A stretch of DNA of 14,627 bases from JAWVZU01 sp033722075 (GCA_033722075.1 JAWVZU010000069.1:1-14627); one strand, 5' to 3'; shown: positions 1-8,040, counted from the stretch's first letter. Translations and numbers: made by a program. The notes: generated from the letters alone by a model not told the origin.

Positions 1-1
1 C

Positions 2-1369
2 GCCGTTGGCGATCTCGCCGAGACGATCGCCCTGCTGCTGGATGATCCGACCGACGCGGCACCGGAGATCCCGCTGCATGCATGGATCGAAAAGCGCATC
101 GCCCCGCTGGCCGAGCTGGACGAGGAGCAGAAGCGCGAGCATATCACGAAGTGGTGGACCGAACTCGAGGCGCCGGAACGGTTCCTGGTCAACAAACTGA
201 TCACCGGCGCCTTTCGAGTCGGGGTCTCCCGTCGCCTGGTCACCCGTGCCCTGGCTGCGCTGTCCGGCCAGGACTCGACCCTGATCGCCCACCGGCTCAT
301 GGGCGACTGGAAGCCTTCGGGTGCGGCTTTCGAGCAACTGGTTTCCGATCAACCGGGGCCGCCGGACCCGTCGACGCCCTATCCCTTCTTCCTGGCCTCG
401 CCGCTGGAAGGGCCGGCCGAAGCGCTCGGCGATCCGGCCGAGTGGAGTGCCGAGTGGAAATGGGACGGTATCCGCGCGCAGCTGATCCGTCGCGACGGCC
501 GCCGGTTTCTATGGTCCCGGGGAGAGGACCAGCTGACGGGCCGCTTTCCGGAAATCGAAGAGCCCGCGGACCAGTTGCCGGAAGGCACGGTCATCGACGG
601 GGAAATCCTGGCGTGGCGCGACGCGACCCCTTTGCCCTTCGCCGTGCTTCAGCAGCGCATCGGGCGCAAGCGGGTCGGACCGAAAGTGCTGGCACGCGCG
701 CCGGCGGCGCTGCTGGCCTACGATCTCCTCGAAGACGCCGGAGAAGACGTCCGAAGCTGGCCGCTGCATCGTCGTCGCGAGCGGCTGGGCGAGCTGATCG
801 ACGAACTGGATTCGGAGCGGATCCGGCTTTCCGACCAGGTTTTTGCCGAGACCTGGGACAAACTCGCCGAACAGCGTGATTCGGCCCGCGAGCGAGGGGT
901 CGAGGGCTTCGTACTGAAGCGCCGGGACTCGCCCTATCGGGTCGGCCGGCGTCGCGGCGACTGGTGGAAGTGGAAGGTCGATCCGTACACCATCGATGCG
1001 GTGATGATTTATGCCCAGCCCGGGCACGGTCGTCGCTCCAACCTCTACACCGACTACACCCTGGCGCTCTGGACCGACGACAACCAGCTGGTGCCCATCG
1101 CCAAGGCCTATTCCGGACTGGACAACCGGGAGATTTCCGAGCTGGACCGCTGGATCCGGCGAAACACGGTCGAACGCTACGGTCCGGTGCGCGCCGTCGA
1201 GCCGGTGCAGGTATTCGAACTCGCCTTCGAGGGCATCAATCCCTCCAGCCGTCACAAGTCAGGCATCGCCCTGCGGTTTCCGCGCATTGCGCGCTGGCGG
1301 CGGGATTTATCCGCTGGCGAAGCCGATCGCCTCAGCGAGGTCCGCAGGTTGCTTCCCGATGACCTCTAG
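2..1369 (+). CDS. ATP-dependent DNA ligase, ligase-associated repair cluster type (5' partial)
   Basis: This gene seals DNA nicks using ATP through a lysyl-adenylate intermediate. The frame is open from base 2, so the N-terminus lies outside the window; 455 residues are visible. The adenylation motif reads EWKWDGIR, with the nucleophilic lysine at bases 458-460. Further ligase motifs follow in order: VIDGEILAWRD (motif III), LAYDLLED (IIIa), EGFVLKRRDSPY (IV), WWKWKVDPYTIDAVM (V) and the C-terminal LRFPRIARWRRDL (VI) of the OB-fold. The visible N-terminal part (for example ERFLVNKLITGAFRVGVS) fits the DNA-binding domain of bacterial ATP-dependent ligases of about 530-560 residues. Its stop overlaps the start of the downstream helicase by 11 bp, and pdeM follows. 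This is the known order of the ligase-associated DNA damage response cluster, so I assign it there and not to the NAD-dependent replicative ligase. Confidence 0.95.
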   Translation, partial: AVGDLAETIALLLDDPTDAAPEIPLHAWIEKRIAPLAELDEEQKREHITKWWTELEAPERFLVNKLITGAFRVGVSRRLVTRALAALSGQDSTLIAHRLMGDWKPSGAAFEQLVSDQPGPPDPSTPYPFFLASPLEGPAEALGDPAEWSAEWKWDGIRAQLIRRDGRRFLWSRGEDQLTGRFPEIEEPADQLPEGTVIDGEILAWRDATPLPFAVLQQRIGRKRVGPKVLARAPAALLAYDLLEDAGEDVRSWPLHRRRERLGELIDELDSERIRLSDQVFAETWDKLAEQRDSARERGVEGFVLKRRDSPYRVGRRRGDWWKWKVDPYTIDAVMIYAQPGHGRRSNLYTDYTLALWTDDNQLVPIAKAYSGLDNREISELDRWIRRNTVERYGPVRAVEPVQVFELAFEGINPSSRHKSGIALRFPRIARWRRDLSAGEADRLSEVRRLLPDDL

Positions 1370-3770
1370 TTTTCTGGAACGCTGGTTCGAGTCTCGCGGC
1401 TGGACGCCGTTCGACTTTCAGCGAGAGGCCTGGGAGGCCTACCTGGCGGGCGAAAGCGGGATCGTCCACGCGCCGACCGGCACGGGCAAGACGCTGGCGC
1501 TTTGGGGCGGGCCGCTGCTGGAGTCCGTGGACGATCCGCCCGGACCCGGCGCCTACCTCTGGATCACGCCCCTGCGTGCGCTCGCTGCGGACACGACGCG
1601 CAATCTCAATGCGCCCATCGAGGCGGACTGGTCGGTAGAAACGCGGACCGGTGACACATCCGCTTCGATCCGGGCTCGCCACCGCCGCAAGCCGCCGCCG
1701 GCGCTGGTGACGACGCCGGAAAGCCTGGCCTTGATGGTCTCCTACGCGGATGCCGACCGGCGCCTGTCCCGCCTCAAGGCCGTGTTCATCGACGAATGGC
1801 ACGAACTGGTCGGCAACAAGCGCGGCGTCCTGCTGCAGTTGTGCCTGGCCCGGCTGCGGGCGTTGAACCCTCGCCTGCGCATCTGGGGCTCGTCGGCTAC
1901 CCTGGGCAACCTTGATGAAGCCATGCAGGCCTTGCTGGGCCCGACACGAGCGGGACGGCTGATCCGCGGATTGGTCCCCAAGCGCATCGAGATCGAATCG
2001 CTGCGTCCCGCCAGCATCGAGCGCTTTCCCTGGGCAGGCCACCTCGGCATCAAGCTGCTGCCGCAGGTGCTCGAGAGACTTTCGAATGCGCAGACGACAC
2101 TGCTGTTCACCAACACCCGGAACCAGGCCGAACTCTGGTTCCAGGCCATCCAATCCTGTGCGGCCGGCTGGGCCGAGCGGGTCGAGCTGCATCACGGTTC
2201 CATCGACCGGGCGCTTCGGCAGTCCACGGAGACCCGCCTGGCCGCCGGGGAACTGCGCTGTGTCGTCGCCACGTCCAGCCTCGACCTGGGCATCGACTTC
2301 TCGCCGGTAGACCAGGTCATCCAGGTCGGCAGCCCCAAGGGCATCGCCCGCCTGATGCAGCGCGCCGGGCGGAGCGGGCATCAGCCGGGTGCGGTCAGCC
2401 GCGTCCTGTGCGTGCCGACCAACGCGCTGGAATTGATCGAGGTGGCCGCAGCGCGACGCGCGGTCCGCGACGGTTCGATTGAACCAAGGCAAGTGCCACT
2501 CCAGTGTCTCGACGTGCTGGCCCAGTTTCTGGTCACCCGCGCGCTCGGCGGCGGTTTCCGGAAAGCCGAGCTTCTCCCGGAGATCCGGGACACTTACAGC
2601 TACAGGACGCTCTCGGAGGCGCAACTGGACTGGGCCGTCGCCTTCGTCGAGCACGGCGGAGACACGCTGCAGACCTATCCCGCCTATCACAAGATCGTCT
2701 GCGAGAACGGCGTCTGCCGGGGCGCTTCGAAGCGCATCGGTACGCTCCACCGGATGTCCATCGGGACGATTACCAGCGACTCCGCCATCGCCGTGCGCTG
2801 GGTTCGCGGCGGCATGCTGGGACTGGTCGAGGAGAGCTTCATCGCCCGCCTCAAGCCGGGCGACCGGTTCCAGTTCGCGGGACGAAACCTGGAACTGGTC
2901 CGGGTCCGCGACATGGCCGCCCAGGTGCGGCTCGCCAGGGGGACCAGGCCCAATACGGTCCCTCGATGGTTGGGCGGTCGGCTGCCGCTTTCCACGGAAC
3001 TGGCCGACGCGGTCCTGGAAATCCTCGAGGACGCCCGCACCGCGAGCGATCTCGGCCCGGAGCTGGCGACCGTGCGCGAATTGCTCGAACTGCAGTGCGA
3101 ACGCTCCGAACTCCCCGGGCCGGGACGGCTCATCGCCGAAACTGCCACGAGCCGCGAAGGCAGCCACCTGTTCATCTACCCCTTCGCGGGCCGCCTGGTT
3201 CACGAGGGTCTTGCGGCACTGGTCGCCTACCGATTCGGCCGCCTGCGCCCGGCGAGCTTTACTCTCTCGGCCAACGACTATGGCTTCGAACTCGCCAGCC
3301 CGAAACCCTTCGAGGTCACCGAGAGCCTGCTCCGCAGGGCATTGGACACGACGTCCCTCATGGAGGACATGCTGGCGGCCATGAACGCTTCCGAAATGGC
3401 CCGCCGCAAGTTCCGCGACATTGCCCGGATTGCCGGCCTGGTCTTCCAGGGCTACCCGGGCCAGGCCAAGACCGCGCGACAGATTCAGGCTTCCAGTGGA
3501 CTCATCTACGATGTACTTTGTCGCTTTGACGCCGGGAATCCGCTGCTCGCACAGGCCCGGCAGGAAGTCCTCGAGGGGGAGCTTGAGTTTCGCCGCATGC
3601 GTGAGGCCCTGGAGCAGATCGAGTCCATGGCGCTGGTATTGACCCATACCGAGCGGCTGACACCGCTCGCGTTTCCCCTGTGGGCCGACCGGCTGCGTCA
3701 CTCCCTTTCTTCGGAGGACTGGGCGGCGCGGGTGCGGCGTGCCGCCAGGGCACTGGAGCGCGCGTCGTGA
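1359..3770 (+). CDS. Ligase-associated DNA damage response DExH-box helicase (Lhr-Core type)
   Basis: This is a superfamily 2 ATP-dependent 3'-5' DNA helicase of 803 residues, the usual size for Lhr-Core proteins in this cluster. I chose ATG 1359, which overlaps the ligase stop by 11 bp. The frame is open further upstream, but that region is ligase coding sequence, and the protein from 1359 begins directly with the Q-motif region (FERWF...FDFQREAW-like). Motifs are I APTGTGKT (residues 38-45), Ia TPLRALA, Ib TTPESLALM, II DEWH (145-148), III SAT (179-181), IV LLFTNTR, V ATSSLDLGIDF and VI QRAGRSGHQ (from 334). The C-terminal half carries the winged-helix and Lhr-specific domain. Homologues in Pseudomonas putida are DNA-dependent ATPases and helicases (established for the family). 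It is translationally coupled to the ligase and to pdeM, and presumably acts with them on damaged DNA. Confidence 0.95.
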   Translation: MTSSFLERWFESRGWTPFDFQREAWEAYLAGESGIVHAPTGTGKTLALWGGPLLESVDDPPGPGAYLWITPLRALAADTTRNLNAPIEADWSVETRTGDTSASIRARHRRKPPPALVTTPESLALMVSYADADRRLSRLKAVFIDEWHELVGNKRGVLLQLCLARLRALNPRLRIWGSSATLGNLDEAMQALLGPTRAGRLIRGLVPKRIEIESLRPASIERFPWAGHLGIKLLPQVLERLSNAQTTLLFTNTRNQAELWFQAIQSCAAGWAERVELHHGSIDRALRQSTETRLAAGELRCVVATSSLDLGIDFSPVDQVIQVGSPKGIARLMQRAGRSGHQPGAVSRVLCVPTNALELIEVAAARRAVRDGSIEPRQVPLQCLDVLAQFLVTRALGGGFRKAELLPEIRDTYSYRTLSEAQLDWAVAFVEHGGDTLQTYPAYHKIVCENGVCRGASKRIGTLHRMSIGTITSDSAIAVRWVRGGMLGLVEESFIARLKPGDRFQFAGRNLELVRVRDMAAQVRLARGTRPNTVPRWLGGRLPLSTELADAVLEILEDARTASDLGPELATVRELLELQCERSELPGPGRLIAETATSREGSHLFIYPFAGRLVHEGLAALVAYRFGRLRPASFTLSANDYGFELASPKPFEVTESLLRRALDTTSLMEDMLAAMNASEMARRKFRDIARIAGLVFQGYPGQAKTARQIQASSGLIYDVLCRFDAGNPLLAQARQEVLEGELEFRRMREALEQIESMALVLTHTERLTPLAFPLWADRLRHSLSSEDWAARVRRAARALERAS

Positions 3771-4444
3771 GTCTGGAGGTTTTCATTGCGAACGAATCGC
3801 TGCGATTCCTTCCGGAGCGGGCGCTCTACTGGCCCCGTCGCCACACCCTGCTCCTGTCGGATCTGCACCTCGGCAAGGACCAGGTCTTCCGGGATCACGG
3901 CATCCCCATTCCCGCCAGCGTCCTCCAGGAAGACCTGTCACGCCTGGAGCATCTGATCAGCGAGTACAAGCCTCACCGCCTGGTCATCCTCGGCGACCTG
4001 GTGCACACCAAGCCGCGCGCCCTCGACCGCTGGGTGCAGCGTTTCCAGCACTGGCGCGGGCGCTACGGAGAGCTGCAGATCGACGTGGTCCTGGGCAACC
4101 ACGACCGCGGCATGGAGGACATCATCGACCAATGGAACATGGTGCCTCACCAGCAGATCGTCGAGGAGCCGTTCTGTTTCGTCCACGACCCCCGCGGCGA
4201 GCACCCGGGCTTTCCGATCGGCGGCCACGTGCATCCCACCCTGAAGCTCCAGGACGGCCCGGCGACGCTCCGGGTCCCGGTGTTCTGGGTACGGACCGAC
4301 AGCACCATCCTCCCCGCCTTCGGCGTGTTCACCGGCGGTCACGACATCCGGCCGGACCCGACCGATCGCCTGTTCGCCGTCGCCGGCAACGAAGTCGTCG
4401 AAACGACACCGATCAAGCCGGGCCAGCCTCGTGTATCGAGCTAA
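3767..4444 (+). CDS. pdeM: Ligase-associated metallophosphoesterase / DNA endonuclease PdeM
   Basis: This is a calcineurin-like binuclear metallophosphoesterase of 225 residues. The family is known as a manganese-dependent DNA nuclease of the ligase-associated repair cluster. All metal-binding motifs are present: SDLHLGK (D32, H34), GDLVH (G76-H80), GNHD (110-113), VHD (H140) and GGHVHP (152-157). I chose the GTG start at 3767, which overlaps the helicase stop as GTGA. The longer frame from 3680 would lie within helicase coding sequence and adds no conserved residues. Together with the ligase and helicase it forms one operon. The fourth usual partner, a beta-lactamase-fold exonuclease, is not in the window and is expected upstream. 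Its 3' end overlaps the convergent FMN-binding gene by 4 bp, and I see no terminator in that overlap. Confidence 0.93.
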   Translation: MSLEVFIANESLRFLPERALYWPRRHTLLLSDLHLGKDQVFRDHGIPIPASVLQEDLSRLEHLISEYKPHRLVILGDLVHTKPRALDRWVQRFQHWRGRYGELQIDVVLGNHDRGMEDIIDQWNMVPHQQIVEEPFCFVHDPRGEHPGFPIGGHVHPTLKLQDGPATLRVPVFWVRTDSTILPAFGVFTGGHDIRPDPTDRLFAVAGNEVVETTPIKPGQPRVSS

Positions 4445-5097
4445 CCGCCCTTCCGGGAATAGTTTGCAACGTAGGCGGGCGTCTGGACCTGGTTGAGTTC
4501 GTCCGGCACGGCAGCGGCCGGCGTGGTCTCCAGCGGGATCAGGCCGGCCCAGATGGGCAGGCCCTGGTCCGCGTGATTGTCCGAGGGCGGACCGCTGCGG
4601 ATCTTCACGCTGGCCTCCTCCAGGGGTAACCGGACCAGCAGCGTAGCCGCCAGCTCCTTCCTGTTGGGCGCGCGCGCCTCCACCGACCGGCCCGGAACGA
4701 GATGCTCCACGAGCCGATCAAGGCAGCGGCGTTTTTCCGCCTCGTCGTCGACCCTCGCCCCGCGTCCGAAGATCACCACGGACCGGTAGTTCATGGAATG
4801 GTGGAAGGTCGATCGGGCCAGGACCAGGGCATCCAACAGGGTCACGCCGACACAGATCTCTGCTCCCGCGGCGATCCGTTGCATGAGCCGGCTGGCCACC
4901 GATCCGTGCAGCAGAAGATCGTCTCCGTCACGCGCATAGCCCATGGGAATGACCACCGGCCCCTCGCTGCCGGTCAGCCCGACGTGGCAGACCAGGCCCT
5001 CGTCCAGAATGGCATAGGCACGGGCGCGATCATGGGAGCCGCGTTCTGCGACCCGGCGCACGGTACTGCGGTCGGTTGCCTTGAATTCTCCTTCCAT
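4441..5097 (-). CDS. Pyridoxamine 5'-phosphate oxidase-like FMN-binding protein (NimA-like)
   Basis: The product has 218 residues and looks like a flavin-binding split-barrel protein of the pyridoxamine-phosphate-oxidase superfamily (Pyridox_ox_2 / nitroimidazole-resistance NimA-like group). Recognisable stretches are the N-terminal AYAILDEGLVCHVGL, the VVIPMGYARDGDDLLLHGS strand pair, and SMNYRSVVIFGRGARVDD near residue 100. This family typically binds FMN, F420 or haem, but the substrate cannot be read from the sequence, so NimA-type nitroreductase activity is only a family association. The ATG at 5097 is the first start in the frame and fits the family N-terminus; no strong Shine-Dalgarno sequence is visible before it. 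The gene runs opposite to pdeM, overlapping it by 4 bp, and is divergent from the phasin gene with a 161 bp gap. It probably has its own promoter there. Confidence 0.85.
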   Translation of the reverse strand: MEGEFKATDRSTVRRVAERGSHDRARAYAILDEGLVCHVGLTGSEGPVVIPMGYARDGDDLLLHGSVASRLMQRIAAGAEICVGVTLLDALVLARSTFHHSMNYRSVVIFGRGARVDDEAEKRRCLDRLVEHLVPGRSVEARAPNRKELAATLLVRLPLEEASVKIRSGPPSDNHADQGLPIWAGLIPLETTPAAAVPDELNQVQTPAYVANYSRKGG

Positions 5098-5220
5098 GGC
5101 GCCCAGCTTAGTCGGCCGACGGGGCGCGGGAAAGTACCAGATTTACTGCTTTTCGCCCTGCTCAGCCGCCACGCGCAATCCTAGTGTGTTTGTTCTAATC
5201 CCTGCCCTTATCCTGCACTC

Positions 5221-5243
5221 ATAACGACAGCAACGCTTGTTAT
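5221..5243. repeat. Imperfect dyad upstream of the phasin gene
   Basis: The arms ATAAC (5221-5225) and GTTAT (5239-5243) form an inverted repeat with partial pairing further in. The dyad ends one base before the phasin ribosome-binding site. It could be an operator or a 5' hairpin in the message. No protein can be assigned to it from sequence alone, and chance is a real alternative. Confidence 0.35.
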
Positions 5244-5244
5244 T

Positions 5245-5250
5245 GGAGGA
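5245..5250 (+). promoter_or_regulatory. Shine-Dalgarno sequence of the phasin gene
   Basis: GGAGGA lies eight bases before ATG 5259. It is one of the strongest ribosome-binding sites in the window and fits an abundantly made structural protein. It fixes the phasin start. Confidence 0.85.
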
Positions 5251-5258
5251 TTAGGCAA

Positions 5259-5786
5259 ATGGCCGAAAAGAAACTCAAGAAACTTTCCAAGAAGAAGGCC
5301 GAGAAGGGCGAAAGCACTGCTCAGGTCATCAAGGAATCTGCAGGTCAGATCTGGCTCGCCGGGCTCGGCGCCTTTGCCAAGGCGCAGGAAGAAGGCGGCA
5401 AGATCTTCGACGCGCTGGTCAAGGAAGGGATGGAACTCGAATCCAAGACCCGGAAGTCGACGACCAGCCGAGTGCACGAGGTGCGCGGCGCCGTGGAAGG
5501 CACCGTCAGCCAGGTGCGTGGTCGCGCGACCGAGTCGTGGGACAAGCTCGAGAAGATCTTCGAAGAGCGGGTCGCACGGGCGCTGAACAGCCTCGGTGTC
5601 CCGACCGCCAAGGACGTCAAGGAATTGACCAAGCGGGTCGAGGAACTGCAGAAGGCGGTCGACGAGTACAACCGCAAGGAAAGCGGTTCCAGCACCGCAA
5701 AGAAGACGACGGCGAAGAAGACCACCAAGAAAGCCAGCGCTTCGAAGAAGAAAAAGACGGCTGCGAAGAAAAAGACTTCCAGCTGA
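5259..5786 (+). CDS. Phasin family protein with Lys/Ala-rich C-terminal tail (PhaF/PhaI-like)
   Basis: Phasins coat polyhydroxyalkanoate or other lipid granules. The 175-residue protein has a basic N-terminus, then the amphipathic phasin helix region (IWLAGLGAFAKAQEEGGKIF, residues 31-50). A long helical region follows with a heptad-like segment (VKELTKRVEELQKAVDEY, about 120-137). It ends in a histone-H1-like tail of repeated AKKT/KK units (about 140-175). The last feature matches PhaF of pseudomonads, whose tail binds DNA and links granules to the nucleoid. That is established for PhaF and inferred here. The start is fixed by a strong ribosome-binding site. No PHA synthase gene is in the window, and the neighbouring fatty acyl-CoA reductase leaves open that the granules are wax esters. 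A structured 3' region and a terminator follow. Confidence 0.9.
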   Translation: MAEKKLKKLSKKKAEKGESTAQVIKESAGQIWLAGLGAFAKAQEEGGKIFDALVKEGMELESKTRKSTTSRVHEVRGAVEGTVSQVRGRATESWDKLEKIFEERVARALNSLGVPTAKDVKELTKRVEELQKAVDEYNRKESGSSTAKKTTAKKTTKKASASKKKKTAAKKKTSS

Positions 5787-5998
5787 TTGGTTCACGGTCG
5801 GGCAGGCAGCGGTCCGACCAACGGTTGCACGGAAGCAGTCCGGGTCTTAAGGACCAAGACGCGTTCCACGGATGGAGCCAGTCAAGGACGATTTTGGCGA
5901 AGTGCCACGCTACGCTGCTGTCGTAGGGCCCCCTCCCCTCCGATCGGTGGCACGACGCCTCGGGCCGGAAACCTTCGGGTTTCCGGCCTTTCTTTTTT
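5787..5998 (+). ncRNA. Candidate structured RNA / long 3' UTR after the phasin gene
   Basis: No gene is apparent in this stretch, but it is rich in inverted repeats. GGTCGG (5796-5801) pairs with CCGACC (5814-5819). GTGCCAC (5902-5908) pairs with GTGGCAC (5947-5953) and encloses CTACG/CGTAG (5910-5914 and 5922-5926). A C-rich stretch (5929-5941) lies inside the outer pair and is complementary to Shine-Dalgarno sequences. The stretch ends at a strong intrinsic terminator. It may be the phasin 3' UTR, a small RNA processed from it, or a separate small RNA. A promoter inside it is not convincing; a weak TTGCAC lies at 5825. I do not recognise a known RNA family. Confidence 0.4.
5963..5998 (+). 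terminator. Rho-independent terminator, phasin transcript
   Basis: A perfect 11 bp stem, GGCCGGAAACC (5963-5973) with GGTTTCCGGCC (5978-5988), closes a TTCG tetraloop and is followed by TTTCTTTTTT (5989-5998). It serves + strand transcription. The reverse strand has no T-run after the stem, so it is not an obvious terminator for the converging reductase gene. It lies 176 bases after the phasin stop. Confidence 0.93.
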
Positions 5999-6000
5999 GC

Positions 6001-7986
6001 CTACCAGTGAATGCCCCGCATCAGGGACGCGAAGGCAATCTGTTCCGTCGAGGGCCGTTCATCCTTGGAACCTCGTTCGCCTTTCGCCGCCGCAGAGTCA
6101 CCGAACAGCCGGAAAGCCGTATTCATGACGACTTGCGTCGACTTCGGAACCAGCGCATGCAGAACGGCCGAGAAGATCCCCAGGCGCGTCGCGATGCGCT
6201 GCGGCTTCTTGATGATCGCCTCCTGGACCATCTCGGCTGCTTCCTCCGGGCTGATGGTCGGCACGTTGCGGTAGATCTTGGTCGGCGCGATCATGGGCGT
6301 GCGGACCAGCGGCATGTTGATCGTTGTAAAGGAAATGCCCATGTCCGCGAACTCGGACGCCGCGCATCGTGAAAACGAGTCGAGAGCAGCCTTGGATGCC
6401 ACGTAGGCCGAGAACCTCGGCGCGTTGCTCAGTACTCCGATCGAGGAGATGTTGATCACCTGCCCGGCCTTGCGTTTCATCATGTGCGGCAGCGCCCTCA
6501 TGATCAGTCGCAGGGCGCCGAAATAGTTGAGCTGCATGGTCCGCTCGAAATCATGGAAGCGATCGAAGGACAGCGCGATCGAGCGCCGAATGGAACGTCC
6601 GGCATTGTTGACCAGGACATCGATCTGGCCATGGTCCTCCATGATCTTGTCGATCAACTGGTCGCAGGCTTCCATGTCGGTCAGATTGGCCACGTAGTAG
6701 TGACACTCTCCGCCCTTTTCCTCGATCTCCGCCTTCGTCTCTTCGAGCTCTTCGACCTTGCGAGCCACGATGACGGTCTTGGCTCCGGCTTCGGCCACCA
6801 TATTGGCCGTAGCCCGGCCAATGCCCGATGAACCGCCGGTCACCACGATGACCCGGTCTTCAACCTGGGACTTCAACGACCGGTCGATGAACAGGTCGGG
6901 ATCGAGGTGCCGCTCCCAATAGTCCCAGAGGCGCCAGGCGTAATCCTCGAGCTTGGGCACGCGGATGCCTGTTCCTTTCAGCGCAGTCTCCGTATTGCGC
7001 GAATCGAACTTCGTCGGGTAGTTGACGAAGGACAAGACGCCGCGCGGGATCCCGAGGTCCTCGAGGATCATGTTGGTGATGCGCCGAACCGGCGGGAACA
7101 TCGCCATGCCCTGCTTCACCGAGGACGGGACAAAGCTGAACATCCGCGCGTCGATCCGCATGGTCATCTCGGGGGCATGAGCGGCCCGGGCGAAGGTGTT
7201 CAGCACTTCACCGACCCGCATCGGATGGGGATCGGTCAGGTGGAAACACTGCCCGTCCAATCCGCGCTTGTGAGCGATGTGATCCATGGCATCCACCACG
7301 AAGTCCACCGGAACCATGTTGAGGCGGCCACCCTCGATACCGATCGTCGGCATCCACGGCGGCAGGGCATCCCGCATCTTCTGGATGAGCTTGAAGAAAT
7401 AATAGGGCCCGTCGATCTTGTCGATCTCGCCGGTTTGGGAGTGCCCCAGGACCATCGACGGGCGGTAGATCCGCCAGGGAATGGTGCATTTCTCACGCAC
7501 GATGCCCTCGGACTCGTGTTTCGTCCGCAGATAGGGATGATCGAGGTTTTCCGCCTCTTCGAACATGTCCTCGCGGAACACCCCGCTGTAGAGCCCAGCC
7601 GCGGCAATGGAGCTGACATGGTGGAAGCAGCGCGCTTTGACCGCCTCGGCCAGGTCGATCGCGTTGCGCGTTCCATCCACGTTGGCGGCGCGCTGTTCCT
7701 CCCCGCCGGCCTTCATGTCGTAGATCGCCGCGACATGAAAGAAATGCCGGATGTTGCCCTCGAGTTCCTCGCGCTTCTTCTTGCCAACGCCGAGATTGGA
7801 CTTGGTGAGGTCTCCATAGACCGGGATGATCCGATCCGCGGCAGTGCCGGCGGAATCCTTGAGCGCCTGGAGCTTCTCCTTCGATCCCCGGCGCATCAGG
7901 ATGTAGACCTTGCCCCTTCTCTGGAGGAGTTTCAGCACCAGATTCCGGCCGATGAATCCGGTCGCACCCGTCACGAAATAGTTCAT
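6001..7986 (-). CDS. Two-domain fatty acyl-CoA reductase (alcohol-forming, Marinobacter FAR-like)
   Basis: This 661-residue protein fuses two NAD(P)-binding reductase domains. The N-terminal half is an extended SDR/FAR domain: TGATGFIGR (residues 6-14), HVSSIAAAG and the catalytic Y152-x3-K156 (HPYLRTKHESE). The C-terminal half is a classical SDR of the Acr1 type: TGGSSGIG (383-390), NNAG (460-463), ISS (513-515) and Y528-x3-K532. Sequence from recall closely resembles the Marinobacter enzyme Maqu_2220, which reduces fatty acyl-CoA to fatty alcohol in one protein with NADPH. Matching stretches include SFDRFHDFERTMQLNYFG and the ending MRGIHW (MRGIYW there). The start ATG 7986 has GGAGGA (7996-8001) nine bases upstream. 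It is divergent from an acyl-CoA-binding protein gene and convergent with the phasin gene, which suits fatty alcohol or wax ester metabolism. Confidence 0.93.
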   Translation of the reverse strand: MNYFVTGATGFIGRNLVLKLLQRRGKVYILMRRGSKEKLQALKDSAGTAADRIIPVYGDLTKSNLGVGKKKREELEGNIRHFFHVAAIYDMKAGGEEQRAANVDGTRNAIDLAEAVKARCFHHVSSIAAAGLYSGVFREDMFEEAENLDHPYLRTKHESEGIVREKCTIPWRIYRPSMVLGHSQTGEIDKIDGPYYFFKLIQKMRDALPPWMPTIGIEGGRLNMVPVDFVVDAMDHIAHKRGLDGQCFHLTDPHPMRVGEVLNTFARAAHAPEMTMRIDARMFSFVPSSVKQGMAMFPPVRRITNMILEDLGIPRGVLSFVNYPTKFDSRNTETALKGTGIRVPKLEDYAWRLWDYWERHLDPDLFIDRSLKSQVEDRVIVVTGGSSGIGRATANMVAEAGAKTVIVARKVEELEETKAEIEEKGGECHYYVANLTDMEACDQLIDKIMEDHGQIDVLVNNAGRSIRRSIALSFDRFHDFERTMQLNYFGALRLIMRALPHMMKRKAGQVINISSIGVLSNAPRFSAYVASKAALDSFSRCAASEFADMGISFTTINMPLVRTPMIAPTKIYRNVPTISPEEAAEMVQEAIIKKPQRIATRLGIFSAVLHALVPKSTQVVMNTAFRLFGDSAAAKGERGSKDERPSTEQIAFASLMRGIHW

Positions 7987-8040
7987 GGTCTTGCTTCCTC
8001 CCGAAGTTGATCCCTGGACGCATCGTCAAATGCAAGCTGT

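Noticed and set aside
1332..3701. A 789-residue open frame on the minus strand opposite the helicase gene
   Set aside because: It is a shadow of the GC-rich helicase coding sequence. Its translation has no recognisable domain, while the + strand frame has all helicase motifs.
5190..5214. TTGTTC and TATCCT as a promoter for the phasin gene
   Set aside because: The spacer is only 13 bases, too short for a sigma-70 promoter, and I found no better pair by eye.
5963..5998. The phasin terminator as a bidirectional terminator for the reductase gene
   Set aside because: On the minus strand the hairpin is followed by a GC-rich sequence without a T-run, so only the + strand direction is supported.
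6907..8010. A 367-residue + strand open frame opposite the fatty acyl-CoA reductase
   Set aside because: It is antisense to a clearly functional gene with complete motifs, and its own translation is low-complexity and His/Arg/Asp-rich without a domain.
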